NCBI RefSeq assembly: GCF_051014445.1 | Contig: NW_027488366.1 | Location: forward strand, 28,972,001 to 29,036,000 | Direction: 5' to 3' | From: Colletes latitarsis | Lineage: Eukaryota; Arthropoda; Insecta; Hymenoptera; Colletidae | Length of the DNA: 64,000 bases | Shown: positions 43,563-58,810 of the stretch, one piece after another | Layout: each line of letters starts with the position of its first letter | Numbering within the stretch: the stretch's first letter is position 1 | Made by a program: the position numbers and the translations under genes | The notes under the pieces: model-generated | The model's input: only the letters and a program-made list of their open reading frames with translations | Database searches by the model: none | Told to the model about the DNA's origin: nothing

Positions 43563-46500
43563 CTTTTGCATATTTCTCATACTTGATGGCTAGATCCTGG
43601 GCGTTTGCTGGATTGCATCACGTTGTAATGTAGCACCACACTGAAACAGTCAATGAAACCTAGTTTCCATCAATATTTTAGAGTACAACGCAAGTTAGGT
43701 CTAGGTAAGGCCTGAGATTTTCACTGATCAGACTCATACTTTCGCATTCTTCACATACTTGTTGAACGGATCCTGGGTTTTTTCTGGTTTTGATCACGTA
43801 GTAATGTGGTACCACACTGAAACATTCAATTAAACCTTGTCTTGATAAATATTTTAGAGAATAACGCATGTTAGGTCTGGGTTAGGTCTAGGATTTGACC
43901 TCATCAGGCTCATACTTTCGCATATCTCTCATACTTCATGGCTAGATCCTGGGCTATTTCTGGATTGGATCACGTAGTAAAGTGGTACCATACTGAAACA
44001 TTCAATGAAACCTGGTCTGGATAAATATTTTAGAGAATAATTCATGTTAGGTCTAGGTTAGGTCAGGGATTTGCTCTCATCAGGCTCATTCTTTCGCATA
44101 TTTCTCATACTTGATGGCTAGATCCTGGGCTATTTCTGGATTGCATCACGTAGTAATGAAGTACAACACTGAAACAGTCAATTAAACTTTGTTTCCATCA
44201 ATATTTTAGAGGACAACGCATGTTAGGTCTAGGTTAGGCCTGGGATTTGCCCTCATCAGGGTCATACTGTCGCAGTTTTAACATACTTGTTGAACGGATC
44301 CTGGGTTTTTTCTGGTTTGGTTCACGTAGTAATGTGGTACCACACTGAAACATTCAATTAAACCTGGTCTTGATAAATATTTTAGTGGATAACGCATGTT
44401 AGGTTTGGGTTAGGTCTAGGATTTGCACTCATCAGGCTCATACTTTTGCATATTTCTCATACTTGATGGCTAGATCCTGGGCGTTTGCTGGATTGCATCA
44501 CGTTGTAATGTAGCACCACACTGAAACAGTCAATGAAACCTAGTTTCCATCAATATTTTAGAGTACAACGCAAGTTAGGTCTAGGTAAGGCCTGAGATTT
44601 TCACTGATCAGACTCATACTTTCGCATTCTTCACATACTTGTTGAACGGATCCTGGGTTTTTTCTGGTTTTGATCACGTAGTAATGTGGTACCACACTGA
44701 AACATTCAATTAAACCTTGTCTTGATAAATATTTTAGAGAATAACGCATGTTAGGTCTGGGTTAGGTCTAGGATTTGACCTCATCAGGCTCATACTTTCG
44801 CATATCTCTCATACTTCATGGCTAGATCCTGGGCTATTTCTGGATTGGATCACGTAGTAAAGTGGTACCATACTGAAACATTCAATGAAACCTGGTCTGG
44901 ATAAATATTTTAGAGAATAATTCATGTTAGGTCTAGGTTAGGTCAGGGATTTGCTCTCATCAGGCTCATTCTTTCGCATATTTCTCATACTTGATGGCTA
45001 GATCCTGGGCTATTTCTGGATTGCATCACGTAGTAATGAAGTACAACACTGAAACAGTCAATTAAACTTTGTTTCCATCAATATTTTAGAGGACAACGCA
45101 TGTTAGGTCTAGGTTAGGCCTGGGATTTGCCCTCATCAGGGTCATACTGTCGCAGTTTTAACATACTTGTTGAACGGATCCTGGGTTTTTTCTGGTTTGG
45201 TTCACGTAGTAATGTGGTACCACACTGAAACATTCAATTAAACCTGGTCTTGATAAATATTTTAGTGGATAACGCATGTTAGGTTTGGGTTAGGTCTAGG
45301 ATTTGCACTCATCAGGCTCATACTTTTGCATATTTCTCATACTTGATGGCTAGATCCTGGGCGTTTGCTGGATTGCATCACGTTGTAATGTAGCACCACA
45401 CTGAAACAGTCAATGAAACCTAGTTTCCATCAATATTTTAGAGTACAACGCAAGTTAGGTCTAGGTAAGGCCTGAGATTTTCACTGATCAGACTCATACT
45501 TTCGCATTCTTCACATACTTGTTGAACGGATCCTGGGTTTTTTCTGGTTTTGATCACGTAGTAATGTGGTACCACACTGAAACATTCAATTAAACCTTGT
45601 CTTGATAAATATTTTAGAGAATAACGCATGTTAGGTCTGGGTTAGGTCTAGGATTTGACCTCATCAGGCTCATACTTTCGCATATCTCTCATACTTCATG
45701 GCTAGATCCTGGGCTATTTCTGGATTGGATCACGTAGTAAAGTGGTACCATACTGAAACATTCAATGAAACCTGGTCTGGATAAATATTTTAGAGAATAA
45801 TTCATGTTAGGTCTAGGTTAGGTCAGGGATTTGCTCTCATCAGGCTCATTCTTTCGCATATTTCTCATACTTGATGGCTAGATCCTGGGCTATTTCTGGA
45901 TTGCATCACGTAGTAATGAAGTACAACACTGAAACAGTCAATTAAACTTTGTTTCCATCAATATTTTAGAGGACAACGCATGTTAGGTCTAGGTTAGGCC
46001 TGGGATTTGCCCTCATCAGGGTCATACTGTCGCAGTTTTAACATACTTGTTGAACGGATCCTGGGTTTTTTCTGGTTTGGTTCACGTAGTAATGTGGTAC
46101 CACACTGAAACATTCAATTAAACCTGGTCTTGATAAATATTTTAGTGGATAACGCATGTTAGGTTTGGGTTAGGTCTAGGATTTGCACTCATCAGGCTCA
46201 TACTTTTGCATATTTCTCATACTTGATGGCTAGATCCTGGGCGTTTGCTGGATTGCATCACGTTGTAATGTAGCACCACACTGAAACAGTCAATGAAACC
46301 TAGTTTCCATCAATATTTTAGAGTACAACGCAAGTTAGGTCTAGGTAAGGCCTGAGATTTTCACTGATCAGACTCATACTTTCGCATTCTTCACATACTT
46401 GTTGAACGGATCCTGGGTTTTTTCTGGTTTTGATCACGTAGTAATGTGGTACCACACTGAAACATTCAATTAAACCTTGTCTTGATAAATATTTTAGAGA

Positions 46501-47082
46501 ATAACGCATGTTAGGTCTGGGTTAGGTCTAGGATTTGACCTCATCAGGCTCATACTTTCGCATATCTCTCATACTTCATGGCTAGATCCTGGGCTATTTC
46601 TGGATTGGATCACGTAGTAAAGTGGTACCATACTGAAACATTCAATGAAACCTGGTCTGGATAAATATTTTAGAGAATAATTCATGTTAGGTCTAGGTTA
46701 GGTCAGGGATTTGCTCTCATCAGGCTCATTCTTTCGCATATTTCTCATACTTGATGGCTAGATCCTGGGCTATTTCTGGATTGCATCACGTAGTAATGAA
46801 GTACAACACTGAAACAGTCAATTAAACTTTGTTTCCATCAATATTTTAGAGGACAACGCATGTTAGGTCTAGGTTAGGCCTGGGATTTGCCCTCATCAGG
46901 GTCATACTGTCGCAGTTTTAACATACTTGTTGAACGGATCCTGGGTTTTTTCTGGTTTGGTTCACGTAGTAATGTGGTACCACACTGAAACATTCAATTA
47001 AACCTGGTCTTGATAAATATTTTAGTGGATAACGCATGTTAGGTTTGGGTTAGGTCTAGGATTTGCACTCATCAGGCTCATA
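43563..47082 (+). repeat. 880-bp (5-monomer) higher-order repeat, four identical units
   Basis: The units begin at 43563, 44443, 45323 and 46203. I saw no base difference among them on line-by-line reading, while the five monomers inside a unit differ clearly. The order is five distinct monomer types, for example GTAGCACCACAC, GTGGTACCACAC, GTGGTACCATAC, GAAGTACAACAC and GTGGTACCACAC at the dyad. A diverged relative of the unit is at about 48430-49160. Confidence 0.93.
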
Positions 47083-49154
47083 CTTTCGCAAATTTCTCAT
47101 ACTTCATGGCTAGATCCTGGGCTGTTTCTGGATTGTATCACGTAGTAATGTGGTACCACGCTGAAACAGTTGATTAAACCTGGTTTCGATCAATATTTTA
47201 GAGGATAACGCAAGTTAAGTCTGGGATAGGTCTGGGATTTGACCTCATCAGACTCATACTTTCGCGTTTTTCACATACTTGTTGAACGGATCCTGGGTTT
47301 TTTCTGGTTTGGATGACGTAGTAATGTGGTACCACACTGAAACATTCAAATAAACCTGGTCTGGATAAATATTTTAGAGGATAACGCATGTTAGGTCTGG
47401 GATAGGTCTAGGATTTGCCCTCATCAGGCTCTTACTTTCGCATATTTCTCATACTTCATGGCTAGATCCTGGGCTTTTTCTGGATTGCATCACGTAGTAA
47501 TGAAGTACAACACTGAAACAGTCAATTAAACCTGGTTTCCATCAATATTTTAGAGGACAACGCAAGTTAAGTCTGGGATAGGTCTGGGATTTGACCTCAT
47601 CAGACTCATACTGTCGCATTCTTCACATACTTGTTGAACGGATCCTGGGTTTTTTCTGGTTTGGATGACGTAGTAATGTGGTACCACACTGAAACATTCA
47701 AATAAACCTGGTCTTGATAAATATTTTAGAGAATAACGCATGTTAGGTCTGGGTTAGGTCTAGGATTTGCCCTCATCAGGCTCTTACTTTCGCATATTTC
47801 TCATACTTCATGGCTAGATCCTGGGCTTTTTCTGGATTGCATCACGTAGTAATGAAGTACAACACTGAAACAGTCAATTAAACCTGGTTTCCATCAATAT
47901 TTTAGAGGACAACGCATGTTAGGTCTAGGTTAGGCCTGGGATTTGCCCTCATCAGGGTCATACTGTCGCATTCTTCACATACTTGTTGAACGGATCCTGG
48001 GTTTTTTCTGGTTTGGATGACGTAGTAATGTGGTACCACACTGAAACATTCAAATAAACCTGGTCTTGATAAATATTTTAGAGAATAACGCATGTTAGGT
48101 CTGGGTTAGGTCTAGGATTTGCCCTCATCAGGCTCTTACTTTCGCATATTTCTCATACTTCATGGCTAGATCCTGGGTTTTTACTGGTTTGGATCACGAA
48201 GTAGTGTAGTACCACACTGAAACAGTCCATTAAATCTGGTTTCGCTCAATATTTTAGAGGATAACGCATGTTAGGTCTAGGTTAGGTCTGGGATTTGCCC
48301 TCATCAGGCTCTTACTTTCGCATATTTCTCACACTTGATGGCTAGATCCTGGGCTTTTTCTAGATTGCATCACGTAGTAATGTAGTACCACACTAAACAG
48401 TCAATGAAACCAGGTTTCCATGAATATATTAGAAGACAACGCAAGTTAGGTCTAGGTAAGGCCTGAGATTTTCACTGATCAGACTCATACTTTCGCATTC
48501 TTCACATACTTGTTGAACGGATCCTGGGTTTTTTCTGGTTTGGATGACGTAGTAATGTGGTACCACACTGAAACATTCAAATAAACCTGGTCTTGATAAA
48601 TATTTTAGAGAATAACGCATGTTAGGTCTGGGTTAGGTCTAGGATTTGCCCTCATCAGGCTCATACTTTCGCATATCTCTCATACTTCATGGCTAGATCC
48701 TGGGCTATTTCTGGATTGGATCACGTAGTAAAGTGGTACCACACTGAAACATTCAATGAAACCTGGTCTGGATAAATATTTTAGAGAATAATTCATGTTA
48801 GGTCTAGGTTAGGTCAGGGATTTGCTCTCATCAGGCTCATTCTTTCGCATATTTCTCATACTTGATGGCTAGATCATGGGCTTTTTCTGGATTGCATCAC
48901 GTAGTAATGAAGTACAACACTGAAACAGTCAATTAAACTTTGTTTCCATCAATATTTTAGAGGACAACGCATGTTAGGTCTAGGTTAGGCCTGGGATTTG
49001 CCCTCATCAGGGTCATACTGTCGCAGTTTTAACATACTTGCTGAACGGATCCTGGGTTTTTTCTGGTTTGGTTCACGTAGTAATGTGGTACCACACTGAA
49101 ACATTCAATTAAACCTGGTCTTGATAAATATTTTAGTGGATAACGCATGTTAGG

Positions 49155-51615
49155 TTTGGGTTAGGTCTAGTATTTGCCCTCATCAGGCTCATTCTTTCGC
49201 ATATTTCTCAAACTTGATGGCTAGATCCTGGGCTTTTTCTGGATTGCATCACGTAGTAATGTAGTACCACTCTGAAACATTCAATTAAACCTGGTCTTGA
49301 TAAATATTTCAGAGGATAACGCATGTTAGGTCTGGGTTAGGTCTAGGATTTGCACTCATCAGGCTCATACTTTCGCATATATCTCATACTTCATAGCTGG
49401 ATCCTGGGCTTTTTCTGGATTGCATCACGTAGTAATGAAGTACAACACTGAAACAGCCAATTGAACCTGGTCTCCATCAATATCTTAGAGGACAACGCAA
49501 GTTAGGTCTGGGATAGGTCTTGGATTTGCCCACATCAGGCTCATACTTTCGCATATTTCTCATACTTCATGGCTAGATCCTGGGCTATTTCTGGATTGGA
49601 TCACGTAGTAAAGTGGTACCACACTGAAACATTCAATGAAACCTGGTCTGGATAAATATTTTAGAGGATAACGCATGTTAGGTCTGGGATAGGTCTAGGA
49701 TTTGCCCTCATCAGGCTCTTACTTTCGCATATTTCTCATACTTCATGGCTAGATCCTGGGCTTTTTCTGGATTGCATCACGTAGTAATGAAGTACAACAC
49801 TGAAACAGTCAATTAAACCTGGTTTCCATCAATATTTTAGAGGACAACGCATGTTAGGTCTGGGTTAGGCCTGGGATTTGCCCTCATCAGGGTCATACTG
49901 TCGCAGTTTTAACATGCTTGTTGAACGGATCCTGGGTTTTTTCTGGTTTGGTTCACGTAGTAATGTGGTACCACACTGAAACATTCAATTAAACCTGGTC
50001 TTGATAAATATTTTAGAGGATAACGCAAGTTAAGTCTGGGATAGGTCTGGGATTTGACCTCATCAGACTCATACTTTCGCGTTTTTCACATACTTGTTGA
50101 ACAGATCCTGGGTTTTTTCTGGTTTGGATCACGTAGTAGTGTGGTACCACACTGAAACAGTCCATTAAACCTGGTTGTGATCAATATTTTAGAGGATAAC
50201 GCATGTTAGGTCTGGGTTAGGTCTATTATTTGCCCTCATCAGGATCATTCTTTCGCATATTTCTCAAACTTGATGGCTAGATCCTGGGCTTTTTCTGGAT
50301 TACATCACGTAGTAATCTGGTACCACACTGAAACATTCAATTAAACCTGGTCTTGATAAATATTTTAGACGATAACGTATGTTAGGTCTGGGTTAGGTCT
50401 AGGATTTGCCCCCATCAGGCTCATACTTTCGTATATTTCTCATACTTCATGGCTAGATCCTGGGCTATTTCTGGATTGGATCTCGTAGTAAAGTGGTACC
50501 ACACTGAAACATTCAATGGAACCTGGTCTGGATAAATATTTTAGAGGATAACGCATGTTAGGTCTGGGTTAGGTCTAGGAATTGCCCTCATCAGGCTTAT
50601 TCTTTCGCATATGTCTCATACATGATGGCTAGATCCTGGGCTTTTTCTTGATCGCATAACGTAGTAATGAAGTACAACACTGAAACAGTCACTTAAACCT
50701 GGTTTCCACCAATATCTTAGAGGACATCGCAAGTTAGGTCTGGGATAGGTCTGAAATTTGCCCTCATCAGGCTCATACTTTCGCGTTTTTCACATACTTG
50801 TTGAACAGATCCTGGGTTTTTTCTGGTTTGGATCACGTAGTAATGTGGTACCACGCTGAAACAGTCGATTAGACCCGGTTTCGATCAATATTTTAGAGGA
50901 TAACGCAAGTTAATTCTGGGATAGGTCTGGAATTTGACCTCATCAGACTCATACTTTCGCGTTTTTCACATACTTGAACAGATCCTGGGTTTTTTCTGGT
51001 TTGGATCACGTAGTAGTGTGGTACCACACTGAAACAGTCCATTAAACCTGGTTGCGGTCAATATTTTAGAGGATAACGCATGTTAGGTCTGGGTTAGCTC
51101 TAGGATTTGCCCTCATCAGGCTCATTCTTTCGCATATTTCTCAAACTTCATGGCTAGATCCTGGGCTTTTTCTGGATTGCATCACGTAGTAATGTGGTAC
51201 CACACTGAAACATTCAATTAAACCTGGTCTTGATAAATATTTTAGAGGATAACGCATGTTAGGTCTGGGTTAGGTCTAGGATTTGCTCTCATCAGACTCA
51301 TACTTTCGCATTCTTCACATACTTGTTGAACGGATCCTGGTTTTTTTCTGGTTTGGATCACGTAGTAATGTGGGACCACACTGAAACTGTCAATTAAACC
51401 TGGTTTCGATTAATATTTTAGAGAATAATTCATGTTAGGTCTAGGTTAGGTCTGGGATTTGCTCTTATCAGGCTCATTCTTTCGCATATTTCTCATACTT
51501 GATGGCTAGATCCTGGGCTTTTTCTGGATTGCATAACGTAGTAATGAAGTACAACACTGAAACAGTCAATTAAACCTGGTTTCCATCAATATTTTAGACG
51601 ACAATGCAAGTTAGG
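49155..51615 (+). repeat. Satellite segmental duplication C, copy 1
   Basis: Matches about 52496-54960. The offset is 3341 bp up to a 3-bp deletion in this copy near 50975 (ACTTGAAC for ACTTGTTGAAC) and 3344 bp (19 x 176) beyond it. Confidence 0.78.
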
Positions 51616-52495
51616 TCTGGGATAGGTCTTGGATTTGCCCTCATCAGGCTCATACTTTCGCATATTTCTCATACTTCATGGCTAGATCCTGGGCTTTTTC
51701 TGGATTGCATAACGTAGTAATGAAGTACAACACTGAAACTGTCAATTAAACCTGGTTTCGATTAATATTTTAGAGAATAATTCATGTTAGGTCTAGGTTA
51801 GGTCTGGGATTTGCTCTTATCAGGCTCATTCTTTCGCATATATCTCATACTTGATGGCTAGATCCTGGGCTTTTTCTGGATTGCATAACGTAGTAATGAA
51901 GTACAACACTGAAACAGTCAATTAAACCTGGTTTCCATCAATATTTTAGAGGACAACGCATGTTAGGTCTGGGTTAGGCCTGGGATTTGCCCTCATCAGG
52001 GTCATACTGTCGCAGTTTTAACATACTTGTTGAACGGATCCTGGGTTTTTTCTGGTTTGGTTCACGTAGTAATGTGGTACCACACTGAAACATTCAATTA
52101 AACCTGGTCTTGATAAATATTTTAGTGGATAACGCATGTTAGGTTTGGGTTAGGTCTAGGATTTGCACTCATCAGGCTCATACTTTCGCATATTTCTCAT
52201 ACTTCATGGCTAGATCCTGGACTGTTTCTGGATTGTATCACGTAGTAATGTGGTACCACGCTGAAACAGTTGATTAAACCTGGTTTCGATCAATATTTTA
52301 GAGGATAACGGAAGTTAAGTCTGGGATAGGTCTGGGATTTGGCCTCATCAGACTCATACTTTCGCGTTTTTCACATACTTGTTGAACAGATCCTGGGTTT
52401 TTTCTGGTTTGGATCACGTAGTAGTGTGGTACCACACTGAAACAGTCCATTAAACCTGGTTGCGATCAATATTTTAGAGGATAACGCATGTTAGG

Positions 52496-54960
52496 TCTGG
52501 GTTAGGTCTAGTATTTGCCCTCATCAGGCTCATTCTTTCGCATATTTCTCAAACTTGATGGCTAGATCCAGGGCTTTTTCTGGATTGCATCACGTAGTAA
52601 TGTAGTACCACTCTGAAACATTCAATTAAACCTGGTCTTGATAAATATTTCAGAGGATAACGCATGTTAGGTCTGGGTTAGGTCTAGGATTTGCACTCAT
52701 CAGGCTCATACTTTCGCATATATCTCATACTTCATAGCTAGATCCTGGGCTTTTTCTGGATTGCATCACGTAGTAATGAAGTACAACACTGAAACAGCCA
52801 ATTGAACCTGGTCTCCATCAATATCTTAGAGGACAACGCAAGTTAGGTCTGGGATAGGTCTTGGATTTGCCCTCATCAGGCTCATACTTTCGCATATTTC
52901 TCATACTTCATGGCTAGATCCTGGGCTATTTCTGGATTGGATCACGTAGTAAAGTGGTACCACACTGAAACATTCAATGAAACCTGGTCTGGATAAATAT
53001 TTTAGAGGATAACGCATGTTAGGTCTGGGATAGGTCTAGGATTTGCCCTCATCAGGCTCTTACTTTCGCATATTTCTCATACTTCATGGCTAGATCCTGG
53101 GCTTTTTCTGGATTGCATCACGTAGTAATGAAGTACAACACTGAAACAGTCAATTAAACCTGGTTTCCATCAATATTTTAGAGGACAACGCATGTTAGGT
53201 CCAGGTTAGGCCTGGGATTTGCCCTCATCAGGGTCATACTGTCGCAGTTTTAACATACTTGTTGAACGGATCCTGGGTTTTTTCTGGTTTGGTTCACGTA
53301 GTAATGTTGTACCACACTGAAACATTCAATTAAACCTGGTCTTGATAAATATTTTAGAGGATAACGCAAGTTAAGTCTGGGATAGGTCTGGGATTTGACC
53401 TCATCAGACTCATACTTTCGCGTTTTTCACATACTTGTTGAACAGATCCTGGGTTTTTTCTGGTTTGGATCACGTAGTAGTGTGGTACCACACTGAAACA
53501 GTCCATTAAACCTGGTTACGATCAATATTTTAGAGGATAACGCATGTTAGGTCTGGGTTAGGTCTATTATTTGCCCTCATCAGGATCATTCTTTCGCATA
53601 TTTCTCAAACTTGATGGCTAGATCCTGGGCTTTTTCTGGATTACATCACGTAGTAATCTGGTACCACACTGAAACATTCAATTAAACCTGGTCTTGATAA
53701 ATATTTTAGAAGATAACGTATGTTAGGTCTGGGTTAGGTCTAGGATTTGCCCCCATCAGGCTCATACTTTCGCATATTTCTCATACTTCATGGCTAGATC
53801 CTGGGCTATTTCTGGATTGGATCTCGTAGTAAAGTGGTACCACACTGAAACATTCAATGGGACCTGGTCTGGATAAATATTTTAGAGGATAACGCATGTT
53901 AGGTCTGGGTTAGGTCTAGGAATTGCCCTCATCAGGCTTATTCTTTCGCATATGTCTCATACATGATGGCTAGATCCTGGGCTTTTTCTTGATCGCATAA
54001 CGTAGTAATGAAGTACAACACTGAAACAGTCACTTAAACCTGGTTTCCACCAATATCTTAGAGGACATCGCAAGTTAGGTCTGGGATAGGTCTGAAATTT
54101 GCCCTCATCAGGCTCATACTTTCGCGTTTTTCACATACTTGTTGAACAGATCCTGGGTTATTTCTGGTTTGGATCACGTAGTAATGTGGTACCACGCTGA
54201 AACAGTCGATTAGACCCGGTTTCGATCAATATTTTAGAGGATAACGCAAGTTAATTCTGGGATAGGTCTGGAATTTGACCTCATCAGACTCATACTTTCG
54301 CGTTTTTCACATACTTGTTGAACAGATCCTGGGTTTTTTCTGGTTTGGATCACGTAGTAGTGTGGTACCACACTGAAACAGTCCATTAAACCTGGTTGCG
54401 GTCAATACTTTAGAGGATGACGCATGTTAGGTCTGGGTTAGCTCTAGGATTTGCCCTCATCAGGCTCATTCTTTCGCATATTTCTCAAACTTCATGGCTA
54501 GATCCTGGGCTTTTTCTGGATTGCATCACGTAGTAATGTGGTACCACACTGAAACATTCAATTAAACCTGGTCTTGATAAATATTTTAGAGGATAACGCA
54601 TGTTAGGTCTGGGTTAGGTCTAGGATTTGCTCTCATCAGACTCATACTTTCGCATTCTTCACATACTTGTTGAACGGATCCTGGGTTTTTTCTGGTTTGG
54701 ATCACGTAGTAATGTGGGACCACACTGAAACTGTCAATTAAACCTGGTTTCGATTAATATTTTAGAGAATAATTCATGTTAGGTCTAGGTTAGGTCTGGG
54801 ATTTGCTCTTATCAGGCTCATTCTTTCGCATATTTCTCATACTTGATGGCTAGATCCTGGGCTTTTTCTGGATTGCATAACGTAGTAATGAAGTACAACA
54901 CTGAAACAGTCAATTAAACCTGGTTTCCATCAATATTTTAGACGACAATGCAAGTTAGGT
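52496..54960 (+). repeat. Satellite segmental duplication C, copy 2
   Basis: Second copy of 49155-51615. Its right part overlaps the start of duplication D (53775 onward), so the duplications are nested and successive. Confidence 0.78.
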
Positions 54961-57750
54961 CTGGGATAGATCTGGGATTCGCCCTAATCAGGCTCATACT
55001 TTCGCGTTTTTCACATAGTTGTTAAACGGATCCTGGGTTTTTTCTGGTTTGGATCACGTAGTAATGTGGTACCACACTGAAACAGTCGATTAAACCTGGT
55101 TACGATCAATATTTTAGAGGATAACGCATGTTTGGTCTGGAATAGGTCTGGGATTTGACCTCGTCAGACTCATACTTTCGCACCCTTCACATACTCGTTG
55201 ATCAGATCCTGGGTTATTTTCTGGTTTGGATCACACAGTAATATGGTACCACACTGAAACAGTCGATTAAACCAGGTTTCGGTCAATATTTTTGAGGATA
55301 ACGCAGGTTAGGTCTAGATTAGGCCTGGGATTTTCACTCATCAGACTCATACTTTCGCATTCTTCACATACTTGTTGAACGGAGCCTGGGTTTTTTCTGG
55401 TTTGCATCACGTAGTAATGTGGGACCACACTGAAACAGTCAATTAAATCTGGTTTCGATCAATATTTTAGAGAATAATTCATGTTAGGTCTAGGTTAGGC
55501 CTGGGATTTTCACTCATCAGACTCATGCTTTCGCATTCTTCACATACTTGTTGAACGGATCCTGGGTTTTTTCTGGTTTGGATCACGTAGGAATGTGGGA
55601 CCACACTGAAACAATCAATTAAACCTGGTCTTGATAAATATTTTGGAGGATGACGCATGTTAGGTCTGGGTTAGGTCTAGGATTTGCCCTCATCAGGCTC
55701 ATACTTTCGCATATTTCTCATACTTCATGGCTAGATCCTGGGCTGTTTCTGGATTGTATCACGTAGTAATGTGGTACCACGCTGAAACAGTCAATTAAAC
55801 CTGGTTTCGATCAATATTTTGGAGGATAACGCAAGTTAGATCTGGGATAGGTCTAGGATTTGCCCTCATCAGGCTCTTACTTTCGCATATTTCTCATACT
55901 TCATGGCTAGATCCTGGGCTATTTCTGGATTGGATCACGTAGTAAAGTGGTACCACACTGAAACATTCAATGAAACCTGGTCTGGATAAATATTTTAGAG
56001 GATACTGCATCTTAGGTCTAGGTCAGGTCTAGGATTTTCACTCATCAGACTCATACTTTCGCATTCATCACAAACTTGTTGAACGGATCCTGGGTTTTTT
56101 CTGGTTTTGATCACGTAGTAATGTGGTACCACACTGAAACATTCAATTAAACCTGGTCTTGATAAATATTTTAGAGAATAACGCATGTTAGGTCTGGGTT
56201 AGGTCTAGGATTTGCCCTCATCGGGCTCATACTTTCGCATGTTTCTCATACTTCATGGCTAGATCCTGGGCTATTTCTGGATTGGATCACGTAGTAATGT
56301 GGCACCGCACTGAAACAGTCAATTAAACCTGGTTTTGATGAATATTTTAGAGAATAATTCATGTTAGGTCTAGGTTAGGTCAGGGATTTGCTCTCATCAG
56401 GCTCATTCTTTCGCATATTTCTCATACTTGATGGCTAGATCCTGGGCTTTTTCTGGATTGCATAACGTAGTAATGAAGTACAACACTGAAACAGTCAATT
56501 AAACCTGGTTTCCATCAATATTTTAGAGGACAGCGCAAGTTAGGTCTGGGATAGATCTGGGATTCGCCCTAATCAGGCTCATACTTTCGCGTTTTTCACA
56601 TACTTGTTGGACAGATCCTAGGTTTTTTCTGGTTTGGATCACGTAGTAATGTGGTACCACACTGAAACAGTTGACTAAACCTGGTTTCGATCAATATTTT
56701 AGAGGATAACGCAAGTTAGGTCTGGGATAGGTCTGGGATATGGCCTCATCATACTCTTACTTTCGCACACTTCACATACTCGTTGAACAGATCCTGGGAT
56801 ATTTTCTGGTTTGGATCACATAGTAATGTGGTACCACTCTGAGACAGTCGATTAAACCAGGTTTCGATCAATATTTTAGAGGATAACGCATGTTAGATCT
56901 GGGTTAGGTCTACGATTTGCCCTCATCAAGCTTATACTTTCGCATATTTCTCATACTTCATGGCTAGATCCTGGGCTGTTTCTGGATTGTATCACGTAGT
57001 AATGTGGTATCAAGCTGAAACAGTCAATTGAACCTGGTCTCCATCAATATCTTAGAGGACAACGCAAGGTAGGTCTGGGATAGGTCTTGGATTTGCCCTC
57101 ATCAGGCTCATACTTTCGCATATTTCTCATACTTCATGGCTAGATCCTGGGCTATTTCTGGATTGGATCACGTAGTAAAGTGGTACCACACTGAAACATT
57201 CAATGAAACCTGGTCTGGATAAATATTTTAGAGGATAACGCATGTTAGGTCTGGGATAGGTCTAGGATTTGCCCTCATCAGGCTCTTACTTTCGCATATT
57301 TCTCATACTTCATGGCTAGATCCTGGGCTTTTTCTGGATTGCATCACGTAGTAATGAAGTACAACACTGAAACAGTCAATTAAACCTGGTTTCCATCAAT
57401 ATTTTAGAGGACAACGCATGTTAGGTCTAGGTTAGGCCTGGGATTTGCCCTCATCAAGCTCATACTTTCGCATATTTCTCATACTTCATGGCTAGATCCT
57501 GGGCTATTTCTGGATTGGATCACGTAGTAAAGTGGTACCACACTGAAACATTCAATGAAACCTGGTCTGGATAAATATTTTAGAGGATAACGCATGTTAG
57601 GTCTGGGATAGGTCTAGGATTTGCCCTCATCAGGCTCTTACTTTCGCATATTTCTCATACTTCATGGCTAGATCCTGGGCTATTTCTGGATTGGATCACG
57701 TAGTAAAGTGGTACCACACTGAAACATTCAATGAAACCTGGTCTGGATAA
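53775..57750 (+). repeat. Satellite segmental duplication D, copy 1
   Basis: Matches about 59761-63736 at a constant offset of 5986 bp (about 34 monomers). Shared rare variants include GGATCTCGTAGT, CAATGGGACC, AATACTTTAGAGGATGACG and GGATACTGCATC. Confidence 0.8.
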
Positions 57751-58810
57751 ATATTTTAGAGGATACTGCATCTTAGGTCTAGGTCAGGTCTAGGATTTTC
57801 ACTCATCAGACTCATACTTTCGCATTCATCACAAACTTGTTGAACGGATCCTGGGTTTTTTCTGGTTTTGATCACGTAGTAATGTGGTACCACACTGAAA
57901 CATTCAATTAAACCTGGTCTTGATAAATATTTTAGAGAATAACGCATGTTAGATCTGGGTTAGGTCTACGATTTGCCCTCATCAAGCTTATACTTTCGCA
58001 TATTTCTCATACTTCATGGCTAGATCCTGGGCTGTTTCTGGATTGTATCACGTAGTAATGTGGTATCAAGCTGAAACAGTCAATTGAACCTGGTCTCCAT
58101 CAATATCTTAGAGGACAACGCAAGGTAGGTCTGGGATAGGTCTTGGATTTGCCCTCATCAGGCTCATACTTTCGCATATTTCTCATACTTCATGGCTAGA
58201 TCCTGGGCTATTTCTGGATTGGATCACGTAGTAAAGTGGTACCACACTGAAACATTCAATGAAACCTGGTCTTGATAAATATTTTAGAGGATAACGCATG
58301 TTAGGTCTGGGATAGGTCTAGGATTTGCCCTCATCAGGCTCTTACTTTCGCATATTTCTCATACTTCATGGCTAGATCCTGGGCTTTTTCTGGATTGCAT
58401 CACGTAGTAATGAAGTACAACACTGAAACAGTCAATTAAACCTGGTTTCCATCAATATTTTAGAGGACAACGCATGTTAGGTCTAGGTTAGGCCTGGGAT
58501 TTGCCCTCATCAAGCTCATACTTTCGCATATTTCTCATACTTCATGGCTAGATCCTGGGCTATTTCTGGATTGGATCACGTAGTAAAGTGGTACCACACT
58601 GAAACATTCAATGAAACCTGGTCTGGATAAATATTTTAGAGGATAACGCATGTTAGGTCTGGGATAGGTCTAGGATTTGCCCTCATCAGGCTCTTACTTT
58701 CGCATATTTCTCATACTTCATGGCTAGATCCTGGGCTATTTCTGGATTGGATCACGTAGTAAAGTGGTACCACACTGAAACATTCAATGAAACCTGGTCT
58801 GGATAAATAT
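56895..58810 (+). repeat. 1056-bp (6-monomer) tandem duplication
   Basis: 56895 to about 57754 matches 57951 to about 58810 at offset 1056 bp, which is 6 x 176. The marker variant is TGGTATCAAGCTG with AGATCTGGGTTAGGTCTACG. 57951 to about 59070 also matches 62881-64000 at offset 4930 bp. Confidence 0.75.
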
